A stretch of DNA of 35,425 nt from a virus, in IMG/VR virus record IMGVR_UViG_3300012002_000026, positions 1 through 35,425 of that record; one strand, given 5' to 3'. Each line of letters begins with the position of its first letter. Positions within the stretch are counted from its first letter, which is position 1. Made by a program: the position numbers and the translations under genes. Shown here in pieces: positions 7,556 to 12,695 of the stretch. The notes beneath the pieces were generated by a model. It was not told where the DNA came from and did no database searches. It saw only the letters and a program-made list of their open reading frames with translations.

Positions 7556-8112
7556 TCGTTTCCATGCACAATGCACCGCTGCCCGACCACCGCATCAAGA
7601 TGTGCGCTGAAGAAGGTATGATTGACCCGTTCGTGAGCACAAAGCAAGGCGACTTTCTGAGCTATGGGTTGTCGAGTTATGGGTATGACGTACGGCTGGG
7701 GGATGAGGTGGCTGAGTGGATGCACCAAGGCTTGCTAGACCCAGCGCAGGATAACTCCGGTAAGTTGGCGCGGAGTACGGTGCGGCCTGACGACGGGTTT
7801 GTGATGTCCCCCGGTGCGTTCGTTCTCGCCCACACGGTGGAGACCCTAGACATCCCGGCGAACGTGGTCGCTATCGTGCATGACAAGTCCACTTATGCCC
7901 GGCTCGGTATCGCGGTGCAGAACACCGTGCTAGAGCCGGGTTGGCGCGGACAGGTCACACTAGAGATCACTAACCACGCGCCACTGCCCGTCAAGCTGTA
8001 TCCCGGTCGCGGGATCGCGCAGATCCTGTTCTACGCCTCGTCGCCTTGCGACAAGGACTACGGGAGCGGCGGGCGCTATCAGAATCAAACTGGGGTGGTG
8101 GCGCCGCGCTGA
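7552..8112 (+). CDS. dcd: dCTP deaminase (possibly bifunctional deaminase/dUTPase)
   Basis: 186 residues; ATG 7552 overlaps the polymerase stop. Family blocks: SSYGYDVRLGD (41-51), DKSTYARLGI (111-120), EPGWRGQVTLEITNH with Glu138 at the same number as the catalytic Glu of E. coli Dcd, and a C-terminal YQNQTGVV that closes over the triphosphate. It turns dCTP into dUTP, or directly into dUMP if bifunctional like the archaeal DCD-DUT enzymes. No separate dUTPase is visible. Its product would feed the ThyA-family enzyme at 3093-4175. Confidence 0.9.
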   Translation: MIVSMHNAPLPDHRIKMCAEEGMIDPFVSTKQGDFLSYGLSSYGYDVRLGDEVAEWMHQGLLDPAQDNSGKLARSTVRPDDGFVMSPGAFVLAHTVETLDIPANVVAIVHDKSTYARLGIAVQNTVLEPGWRGQVTLEITNHAPLPVKLYPGRGIAQILFYASSPCDKDYGSGGRYQNQTGVVAPR

Positions 8113-8516
8113 TGTCTGAAGCCGCGCTCTGGGCAGCCACGCGGAAGCACCTACGGCGGGCGGACCTTATGCGGGTGGAGAATAGCGTGTGCCCCGGCAC
8201 GCCCGACGTGAATGGCTGCTACCGGGGCGTGGAATTCTGGATCGAGCTGAAGAAAGTGCCCCGCCCGCGCCGCACAACGACGCCTGTCAGAATTCCGCAC
8301 TTTACGCCGCAGCAGCGAGCGTGGATCAAGCGGCGGGGACGGCGGGCGTTCGTGCTGCTCCAGGTGGGGCGGGCGTACTTCCTCCACGGTCCCGAAGACG
8401 TGGATGCGCTGGGCGGGCTGACGTACGACGAACACTGGCAACGCGCGCGGCTGGCATGGTCGCAGAAGGAGAAGCATAGATGGCAGGAAGTCCTCAAACA
8501 CCTGACTACGACTTGA
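8112..8516 (+). CDS. PD-(D/E)XK nuclease, VRR-NUC-like
   Basis: 134 residues; ATG 8112 shares its A with the dcd stop. The catalytic pattern is visible: GTPDVNG (about 35-41), then a strand ending in EFWIELKK that supplies the Glu-x-Lys. Downstream, TPQQRAWIKRRGRRAFVLLQ matches the helix and strand that follow the active site in VRR-NUC and related phage endonucleases. Likely a structure-specific or nicking endonuclease used in replication or recombination. The last 37 bases overlap the start of the next gene in another frame. Confidence 0.72.
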   Translation: MSEAALWAATRKHLRRADLMRVENSVCPGTPDVNGCYRGVEFWIELKKVPRPRRTTTPVRIPHFTPQQRAWIKRRGRRAFVLLQVGRAYFLHGPEDVDALGGLTYDEHWQRARLAWSQKEKHRWQEVLKHLTTT

Positions 8517-8941
8517 CCCGTATTAGCGACGGGGAGAAGCTATACTTGCATCGGGAACTGATGGGATTTCGCGTGGGTGATGCGGCCGAGCATCATGGTG
8601 TGAGCCAAGCGGACTGGCGAGCGATGGAGCACGACAAGCAGGCGGTGCCCGATACGTTGGCAGGGAACGGTGTGATGCCTCATCGCGGAATGCTTGTGGC
8701 GACTGCTAGAGAGGGCGACTACACGTCTCTCAGTTTCTTGTGCCGCCTCGCCCGCCGCCGGGCGGGTATGACTGCCGGGGACACCGCGCGGGCCAGCGGG
8801 TGCTCGCGTGTGGCGTTGTGGAAGCGCGAGCGCGGCACCGGGAATGTGTGGGATCTTGTCGCGTTCTGGACAGAAAGGGGGTTTACATTCCCTGGGCGGC
8901 AGGGTAGGGTTGAGCGTGTAGTAGAAAGGGAGATGACATGA
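8480..8941 (+). CDS. Tandem-HTH transcription regulator
   Basis: 153 residues from ATG 8480, with AGAAGGAG upstream. Two helix-turn-helix-like units are visible: residues about 21-55 (RELMGFRVGDAAEHHGVSQA) and about 88-122 (LARRRAGMTAGDTARASGCS, then RVALWKRERG), the second close to an XRE domain. A tandem-HTH protein can bind two half-sites. Its 3' end contains promoter P3, so it may control the small-gene operon that follows. No dimerisation or sensor domain is evident. Confidence 0.62.
   Translation: MAGSPQTPDYDLTRISDGEKLYLHRELMGFRVGDAAEHHGVSQADWRAMEHDKQAVPDTLAGNGVMPHRGMLVATAREGDYTSLSFLCRLARRRAGMTAGDTARASGCSRVALWKRERGTGNVWDLVAFWTERGFTFPGRQGRVERVVEREMT
8879..8910 (+). promoter_or_regulatory. 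Promoter P3, inside the end of the HTH gene
   Basis: TTTACA at 8882-8887, a 17-base spacer and TAGGGT at 8905-8910. The -35 context GGGGGTTTACATT shares GGGTTTACAT with P1 and with the minus-strand promoter near 15606. It would start transcription near 8917, just ahead of the RBS GAAAGGGAG and the gene at 8938. Confidence 0.65.
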
Positions 8942-9153
8942 TGCAGACAGGTTTTAGCTTTCACCAGATCGCCAACATTCAAGACTACCATGTGTACGAC
9001 AAAGATGGTCGGCTGCTTGGGATCGTTGGTTCTCGCTCCAAAGGATGGATCGCGGTTCCAGTTGACGGTTCGCGAATTAAGTGGCCAGACGGCACCACCG
9101 CATTCTTTCAAAGCAGGTTCAATGCTGCTCAGCAGTTGGACGCACCGCTATGA
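8938..9153 (+). CDS. Small hypothetical protein (71 aa)
   Basis: First gene behind promoter P3; ATG 8938 (or 8941) with AAAGGGAG upstream, overlapping the preceding stop. The sequence looks mostly beta: YHVYDKDGRLLGIVGS and WIAVPVDGSRIKWPDG suggest a small sheet with repeated DG turns. No Cys, no membrane segment. No family is recognised. Location directly under an early-type promoter fits a host-interaction protein. Confidence 0.6.
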   Translation: MMQTGFSFHQIANIQDYHVYDKDGRLLGIVGSRSKGWIAVPVDGSRIKWPDGTTAFFQSRFNAAQQLDAPL

Positions 9154-9329
9154 TGAACCTTCGCCTCAAAGTCTTCGCCGCGCTAGACCAAGCCTACGTT
9201 GATGGCGGCATCAAAAACGACGAACACGACGTTCTGGTGCTGCCCATTTACGACGCTGAACTGAAACACCAGCCCGAGGACGTACTACAGAAGCACGTTG
9301 CTGAGTGGCGCAACTATCGTCGGGCCTAA
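9150..9329 (+). CDS. Small hypothetical protein (59 aa)
   Basis: ATG 9150 (or 9153) overlaps the stop of the previous gene (ATGATGA). The product is mixed alpha, with LRLKVFAALDQAYVDGG, a hydrophobic DVLVLPIYDAEL centre and a basic end (WRNYRRA). No family recognised. Upstream in-frame codons to 9081 are taken as overlap of the preceding gene, not as part of this one, because the overlap start fits the operon's pattern. Confidence 0.5.
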   Translation: MMNLRLKVFAALDQAYVDGGIKNDEHDVLVLPIYDAELKHQPEDVLQKHVAEWRNYRRA

Positions 9330-9343
9330 GAAACGGAGACAGC

Positions 9344-9547
9344 ATGATGGAACATCTCACAACCAACGAGTTCACCGCGTTCATGGCGGGGCGTGCCGAC
9401 GCGCGTGCAACCCGTTGGCACATAGAGGCCGAAATAAACGAACGCGATGGTCATGGTGGCCTTCTGGCGCGGGAGTACGCCGCAGAGTACGAAGCCGAGC
9501 GTGACGAGCTGTTGGCGATCTTAGCACAGCGAAAGGAGACTGCGTGA
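9344..9547 (+). CDS. Small helical hypothetical protein (67 aa)
   Basis: ATG 9344 follows AGAAACGGAG (9329-9338), the leader block that elsewhere comes with the TTTACA promoters; here I see no good -35. The product is largely helical and charged (residues 15-60: GRADARATRWHIEAEINERD, then EYAAEYEAERDELLAILAQR), perhaps coiled coil. It ends at TGA 9545-9547 overlapping the next start. Function unknown. Confidence 0.58.
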   Translation: MMEHLTTNEFTAFMAGRADARATRWHIEAEINERDGHGGLLAREYAAEYEAERDELLAILAQRKETA

Positions 9548-9840
9548 TGCCCCGAACAACCCACACAGCCGAAGTTGAGTTCGACCTAGACCCGTCGCCC
9601 GGTATCAGCGCGATCACGGTGTACGCCGGCGCCGAACAGACGGCCAAGGGGCACCCGCCAGACTTTGACGACCCCGGTGCGCCAGCGGAGTACGACATGC
9701 ACACGGTGCAGATTTATGACCATCACCGGCGCGTTTATCGGAACGTGAGCAAAGATGAATGGGAATGCCTGTTTGGGCCCGGCGCGTGGCGTGATCTGCT
9801 GGAGTTTTTGGAAGGCGAACTGGAGGAGACTGAACCATGA
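9547..9840 (+). CDS. Small acidic hypothetical protein (97 aa)
   Basis: ATG 9547 shares its A with the preceding stop; GTG 9544 is an alternative start. AAGGAG lies 8 bases upstream. The protein is acidic, with a beta-rich first half (VEFDLDPSPGISAITVYAGA) and a helical acidic end (WRDLLEFLEGELEETEP). Many phages carry acidic small proteins that mimic DNA or bind host factors, but there is no specific evidence for that here. Confidence 0.55.
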   Translation: MPRTTHTAEVEFDLDPSPGISAITVYAGAEQTAKGHPPDFDDPGAPAEYDMHTVQIYDHHRRVYRNVSKDEWECLFGPGAWRDLLEFLEGELEETEP

Positions 9841-10016
9841 CCCAATGCCCCGCCGGCCACAGGGTGCCGTGCGCCATCTGCGGCGCAGTCAACGTGAGCC
9901 AATGCAACGGTGGTGAATATGTGCCGCCGTACTTGCGCTCCATGCCGCGCACCGAGCGGGAAGCGCGGCGGATGATGCGGATGACGGAAGTTGAAAGGGA
10001 GCGCCATGAAACCTAG
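9837..10016 (+). CDS. Small Cys-rich zinc-knuckle protein (59 aa)
   Basis: ATG 9837 overlaps the previous stop (ATGA) and the frame runs to TAG 10014-10016. The first 25 residues hold Cys4, His8, Cys12, Cys15 and Cys23 (MTQCPAGHRVPCAICG, then SQC), consistent with a zinc knuckle. The second half is basic and helical (RTEREARRMMRMTEVERERH). GGAGGAG upstream gives a ribosome site. Its last 11 bases overlap the next gene. Function unknown; nucleic-acid binding is plausible. Confidence 0.55.
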   Translation: MTQCPAGHRVPCAICGAVNVSQCNGGEYVPPYLRSMPRTEREARRMMRMTEVERERHET

Positions 10017-10197
10017 CACACAAGCGGACCTGGACGCCGCTGCCGTTGCGCGGTCGCTGGCGATCTTGCGAACGGCGCGCGAGGAAATCAACGGGTGGTG
10101 CGGGATCACGGTGGATCGGGACACGCGCGGCGCGTTGGTGGACGTGTGCGATGCGCTGCATGACCTGGAGGTTAATCTGAAAGGGAGTGTGGAATGA
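10006..10197 (+). CDS. Small helical hypothetical protein (63 aa)
   Basis: ATG 10006 is preferred because AAAGGGAG lies 4-5 bases upstream; a TTG at 9991 is the only earlier start. The product is two helices (residues 7-30 and 42-57) around GWCGITVDRDTRGALVDV. It ends in a TGA overlapped by the next ATG. No family recognised. Confidence 0.52.
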   Translation: MKPSTQADLDAAAVARSLAILRTAREEINGWCGITVDRDTRGALVDVCDALHDLEVNLKGSVE

Positions 10198-10385
10198 CAA
10201 CCTACGACCGCTTCGTGCTGCGCTGGTTAGCCGGGCTGGAGGACAAGTTCGAGCCAGCGGCGGGCAGCCAGCTTAACGCCGCGTGCGAGACGCTGCGCGG
10301 TAACGGCTACATCACCATGAACGGCAACGTTACGCCGCGTGGCTGGCAGGCGCTTCAGCCTGCGCCGGGGGTGGGAGTACAGTGA
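10194..10385 (+). CDS. Small hypothetical protein, winged-helix-like (63 aa)
   Basis: ATG 10194, overlapping the previous stop. The arrangement FVLRWLAGLE - LNAACETLRGNGYI - TMNGNVTPRGWQAL resembles the end of a winged-helix domain, with a recognition helix and a beta wing ending in LT/TPRG. At 63 residues it would be a minimal version. Possibly DNA-binding; tentative. Confidence 0.48.
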   Translation: MTTYDRFVLRWLAGLEDKFEPAAGSQLNAACETLRGNGYITMNGNVTPRGWQALQPAPGVGVQ

Positions 10386-10576
10386 TGAGTGAACGCACAG
10401 AAACATGCACGCCAGAGGAACGTCGTTTGCTGGACCTGCTGTGGCAGGCGACACCGATGAACGTGGACGCAACCTACAACACGTTGCGTCTGTCCCTTGA
10501 AGGATGGCCGATGGGATACGGATCAGGGCATGAGACCGCTGAAGCGTTTTATGCTGCGGATCGGTCTAGGGAATGA
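10385..10576 (+). CDS. Small hypothetical protein (63 aa)
   Basis: ATG 10385 shares its A with the preceding stop; GTG 10382 is an alternative. GGTGGGAG lies upstream. The product has a helix RRLLDLLWQATPMNVDATYN and a Gly-rich middle. No family recognised. Ends in an ATGA overlap with the next gene. Confidence 0.48.
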   Translation: MSERTETCTPEERRLLDLLWQATPMNVDATYNTLRLSLEGWPMGYGSGHETAEAFYAADRSRE

Positions 10577-10854
10577 TCACGCTAACTATCATCCAGGGTG
10601 AGCCGAAAACCGTGGTGGAGCTTCCGGACGGAACACGATCACGCGAACGTAACGGTGTGTATAGTGCGGCTCGTAAGCTCTTGGCTCGGGGGTATGCCCC
10701 GGAAACTCTTACGCTCGCTGTGTGGTCGGACGGTACGCCTTCATTCGGTCCTCTACCGTTAGAGGAGTATGCGCGGTGGTCGCTCAGCGAAACGGATCGG
10801 GGCGGGCTGCGTCGGGTGAAGTATGTTCCGTTTGAAGGGTGGGGTGAGAAATGA
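10573..10854 (+). CDS. Small hypothetical protein (93 aa)
   Basis: ATG 10573 overlaps the previous stop. The N-terminal part is a beta hairpin (MITLTIIQGEPKTVVELPDG), then a helix (GVYSAARKLLARGYAPETLT) and another strand with FGPLPLEEYARWSL. This looks like a compact alpha/beta domain. No family recognised. Coupled (ATGA) to the HTH-zinc protein downstream, which suggests the two are needed together. Confidence 0.52.
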   Translation: MITLTIIQGEPKTVVELPDGTRSRERNGVYSAARKLLARGYAPETLTLAVWSDGTPSFGPLPLEEYARWSLSETDRGGLRRVKYVPFEGWGEK

Positions 10855-11195
10855 ACTGGCGTCTTGTCCAGGTTATAGAGGAAGAGCGACGAGCACAGGG
10901 GCTCAGTAAGTACGAGCTGGAGCGTCGCATGGGCGTCTGTAAAGGCGTGTGGCACCACATCAGTCAGGGTACGCAAAAGGGGCCTCACGCACAAATCCTT
11001 GAGGAAGCCGCACAGGCGCTCGGTGTGGAGTTTGCGGTGTTACCCCTCGGGGCTGGCGGCGCCTCGGCTGTGCGTCGCTGTGTGGTCTGTCAAACGGCAT
11101 TCGTGCCGCGTACCACGTGGCAGGTTACGTGTGGAGCGGACTCGTGTCGGATTAAGCGGGTGCAGATGGAAAAAAGGTCTTTACAAGATGGGTGA
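10851..11195 (+). CDS. XRE-type HTH regulator fused to a four-Cys zinc finger
   Basis: 114 residues from ATG 10851. Residues 5-60 form an XRE helix-turn-helix (IEEERRAQGLSKYELERRMG, then a recognition helix VCKGVWHHISQG). A Gly/Ala linker leads to Cys77-x2-Cys80 (RRCVVCQTAF) and Cys94-x4-Cys99 (CGADSC), the pattern of a small zinc ribbon of the sort seen in site-specific DNA-binding tails. It is the last gene before the NusG control region, and its end overlaps promoter P4, so it may regulate that promoter. Cys and Lys rich tail KRVQMEKRSLQDG. Confidence 0.68.
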   Translation: MNWRLVQVIEEERRAQGLSKYELERRMGVCKGVWHHISQGTQKGPHAQILEEAAQALGVEFAVLPLGAGGASAVRRCVVCQTAFVPRTTWQVTCGADSCRIKRVQMEKRSLQDG

Positions 11196-11209
11196 GGGCG
11201 CGGTAGGTT
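11180..11209 (+). promoter_or_regulatory. Promoter P4 ahead of the NusG-like gene
   Basis: TTTACA at 11180-11185, an 18-base spacer and TAGGTT at 11204-11209. The -10 has the same TAGGnT form as P1 and P3. It overlaps the last codons of the HTH-zinc regulator. Transcription would begin near 11216, giving an unusually long (about 260-base) leader before the NusG-like start. Confidence 0.5.
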
Positions 11210-11238
11210 GCGGTACACATCCGAAAAAGCAGCGTTCA

Positions 11239-11385
11239 ACCCTATTAGGCCACGTGCGTCTAATAGGGTCTAATAGCGTCTGGAGATCAGGGTTTGCCTC
11301 GTCTCCAGGGGTCCCGTAATAGCGCGTGAATCCGATATCGGTATAAAACATAAAACTAAGGTTAGATGGTGATAGCTAATAGGGT
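11239..11385 (+). repeat. CTAATAGGGT repeat cluster
   Basis: Inverted copy ACCCTATTAG at 11239-11248, then CTAATAGGGT at 11260-11269, an immediately adjacent CTAATAGCGT at 11270-11279, TAATAGCG at 11317-11324 and CTAATAGGGT at 11376-11385. The first two form a perfect 10-base inverted repeat with an 11-base loop. The last copy sits inside AGCTA-ATAGGG-TAGCT. In DNA this looks like an operator array; in RNA the first pair is a strong hairpin. Confidence 0.7.
11280..11308 (+). repeat. Inverted repeat CTGGAGA / TCTCCAG
   Basis: CTGGAGA at 11280-11286 and TCTCCAG at 11302-11308, perfect 7-base arms with a 15-base loop. There is no T-run after it, so it is more likely an operator or RNA structure than a terminator. 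Confidence 0.5.
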
Positions 11386-11473
11386 AGCTCCAAAAGTCGC
11401 GGTATATAAGGGTTTTTGGCCCTATTGGGTTTATTGGCCTATATGGGTCTTCAAACTGACGCGGAGAATCCGA

Positions 11474-12019
11474 ATGGAGAAAAGTATGATGTTAAATTAC
11501 GGGCGGGCGCGGGCGTATACGCGCGCGCGTGAGGGATGGCTGGTCGTGCGCAGCGCACCGAAGTTCGTGGGCGTGCTTCAAGCGATGGCCTGGTGGGCAG
11601 GCGCTGAGACCTGGAAACCTGTCTATGCTGCCCGGACACGGGTAGGGAAGAACCGGAAGCCGGCGATCCGGTATCCGCCAATGTTTCCGGGCTACTTGTT
11701 CGTCCGAGCGGAAGACGTGGACGCGTTCAAGCGCATACCGACGCACCGGTATCATATCCTGAGGCTTGATGAGAATCGGTTCTTTGAGTTAGGGAGCGAC
11801 GTAATGACAGCGATTGCAGAAGAGGAAGAACGGATGTGCCAGATCGGCAAGCCGCCGAAGGCTGCGGAACAGTTTTCGGTAGGTGATTTGGTTCAGCCGG
11901 CAGGGAACCTGTTTGGGGAGCCGATGAAGGTTGTGTCTATCTACGGGAACACATTGGAGCTGGATTTGAATGGAAAACGGTTGTCAGTGGATGCAAATGC
12001 TGCTACAAGGGTTTCGTAG
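11474..12019 (+). CDS. Phage NusG/RfaH-like transcription elongation factor
   Basis: 181 residues from ATG 11474 (GGAG 7 bases upstream); ATG 11486 and 11489 are alternatives. The N-terminal NGN domain shows GWLVVRS (21-27), Trp-rich helix (LQAMAWWAGAETWKPV) and the hallmark PPMFPGYLFVRAE (68-80). The C-terminal KOW domain starts near residue 134: FSVGDLVQPAG, PMKVVSIYGNTLELDL. NusG-family proteins bind the RNA polymerase clamp and suppress pausing; specialised paralogues (RfaH, LoaP) let polymerase read through terminators at chosen operons. It is followed at once by a promoter, structured leader and terminator upstream of the terminase genes, so a role as late-gene antiterminator is the simplest reading. 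That function is inference. Confidence 0.82.
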   Translation: MEKSMMLNYGRARAYTRAREGWLVVRSAPKFVGVLQAMAWWAGAETWKPVYAARTRVGKNRKPAIRYPPMFPGYLFVRAEDVDAFKRIPTHRYHILRLDENRFFELGSDVMTAIAEEEERMCQIGKPPKAAEQFSVGDLVQPAGNLFGEPMKVVSIYGNTLELDLNGKRLSVDANAATRVS

Positions 12020-12040
12020 CCGATGAAGATCGGTTATACT
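12012..12040 (+). promoter_or_regulatory. Putative late promoter
   Basis: TTTCGT at 12012-12017, a 17-base spacer and TATACT at 12035-12040. The -10 equals that of the minus-strand promoter near 15580, and AAGGGTTTCG resembles AAGGGTTTACA of the other promoters. The spacer and -10 edge contain CCGAT-GAAG-ATCGG (12020-12033), which resembles CCGATATCGG at 11332. The -35 is weak, so an activator may be needed. It overlaps the stop of the NusG-like gene. The expected start is near 12047. Confidence 0.5.
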
Positions 12041-12046
12041 GAGCCG

Positions 12047-12173
12047 TGCATAATCCATCGTCATAGGGTGGATTCTGCGGGACTTCGTGAGGGCTCTACG
12101 GAGCGATGCCTCTGCCCGCCTCAAAACTCTGGCGAAAGCCGGGGGGTGGGCGCTATTGTCCTAAACTCAGCTC
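12047..12173 (+). promoter_or_regulatory. Structured late-transcript leader
   Basis: Three hairpins can be drawn by eye: AATCCA / TGGATT at 12052-12074 directly at the expected 5' end; GCTC-TACG-GAGC at 12093-12104, a UNCG tetraloop closed by C-G and supported by an outer GAGG/CCTC pair (12089-12092 / 12109-12112); and GGC-GAAA-GCC, a GNRA tetraloop, at 12131-12140. No credible gene lies here: the open frame 12023-12241 lacks a ribosome site and reads as low-complexity Arg/Ser/Pro. The region may be an antitermination-type RNA or simply a stable 5' UTR. Confidence 0.45.
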
Positions 12174-12232
12174 GACCACGGCAGCCGCGATTCTCCTCCC
12201 CGTCGCTGGCGCTGTGGTCTGGGCTTTTCTTT
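12174..12232 (+). terminator. Terminator-like hairpin between the late promoter and the terminase genes
   Basis: Left arm GACCACGGC (12174-12182), A, GCC, GCGA; loop 12191-12202; right arm TCGC, T, GGC, GCTGTGGTC (12203-12219). That is about 16 base pairs with one G-U and two single-base bulges. It is followed by TGGGC and the T-rich run TTTTCTTT at 12225-12232. It fits an intrinsic terminator except for the short gap before the T run. Placed after the promoter and before terS, it resembles lambda tR'. Confidence 0.62.
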
Positions 12233-12245
12233 GTCAGGTGATTTG

Positions 12246-12695
12246 ATGGCTGCTCAGAAGCGAGGTCGAGGGCGACCGACCAGCTATAGTGAGAGCAGGG
12301 CGACTACCATCTTAACGCGCATCGCTAACGGCGAAAAGCTGCGCGACATTTGCAGTGAAGATGGTATGCCGTCGGCTTCGGCAGTATGTCAGTGGGCGGC
12401 GGAAGATCGCGAAGGATTTTCTAAACGGTACGTGCGCGCGCTAGAAGCACGTGGTTGGTACTGGGCAGAAGAGATGGTGTCGATAGCTGACGGCAGCGAA
12501 GACACCGATTCCGATGCTCAACGCGACAAGCTGCGCGTGGAAACTCGCAAGTGGCTGCTGACTAAGCTGATGCCCAACCGCTTTGGTGAGCGTCAACAAC
12601 TGGAGCACTCTGGACCCAACGGCGGGCCGGTACAAACAGATGGCACAATCCGCGTTGAGTTCGTCCAGGCAACCGGCGACGATTCAGCTTCCTGA
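12246..12695 (+). CDS. terS: Terminase small subunit
   Basis: 149 residues from ATG 12246 with AGGTG 5 bases upstream. Residues 1-12 are basic (AAQKRGRGRPTSYS). A helix-turn-helix follows: ILTRIANGEKLRDICSEDGM, then PSASAVCQWAAEDREGFSKR. This arrangement, with GRPTSY at the start and a helical oligomerisation region (AEEMVSIADGSEDTDSDAQR) behind, is that of the phage terminase small-subunit-like family. It recognises the packaging site and feeds DNA to the large subunit. Its last 56 bases overlap terL in another frame. Confidence 0.85.
   Translation: MAAQKRGRGRPTSYSESRATTILTRIANGEKLRDICSEDGMPSASAVCQWAAEDREGFSKRYVRALEARGWYWAEEMVSIADGSEDTDSDAQRDKLRVETRKWLLTKLMPNRFGERQQLEHSGPNGGPVQTDGTIRVEFVQATGDDSAS

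Larger units (their letters stand above)
11196..11473 (+). promoter_or_regulatory. Non-coding, repeat-rich control region upstream of the NusG-like gene
   Basis: 278 bases with no convincing gene and visibly richer in A+T than the flanks. It contains the CTAATAGGGT repeat cluster, an inverted repeat at 11280-11308, a CCGATATCGG palindrome at 11332-11341 next to TATAAA (11342-11347), and a degenerate direct repeat GGCCCTATTGGGT (11418-11430) / GGCCTATATGGGT (11436-11448). An open frame from GTG 11366 runs into the NusG-like gene, but its first 36 residues are a Trp/Tyr-rich string generated by the repeats and are not taken as protein. Confidence 0.6.

Noticed and set aside
11199-11210. Match to the RfaH ops element (GCGGTAGGTTG against GCGGTAGnnTG) upstream of the NusG-like gene
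   Set aside because: It overlaps the -10 of promoter P4, so it would lie outside the transcript from that promoter; one mismatch remains, and by chance about one such match is expected in a window of this size. It is worth remembering only if read-through from upstream is shown.
11188-11319. Open frame from ATG 11188 (MGEGAVGCGTHPKKQ)
   Set aside because: It overlaps the end of the HTH-zinc gene and runs through the inverted repeats; no proper ribosome site.
12023-12241. A 72-codon plus frame between the NusG-like gene and terS
   Set aside because: It contains the leader hairpins and the terminator, has no Shine-Dalgarno and no recognisable protein-like pattern.
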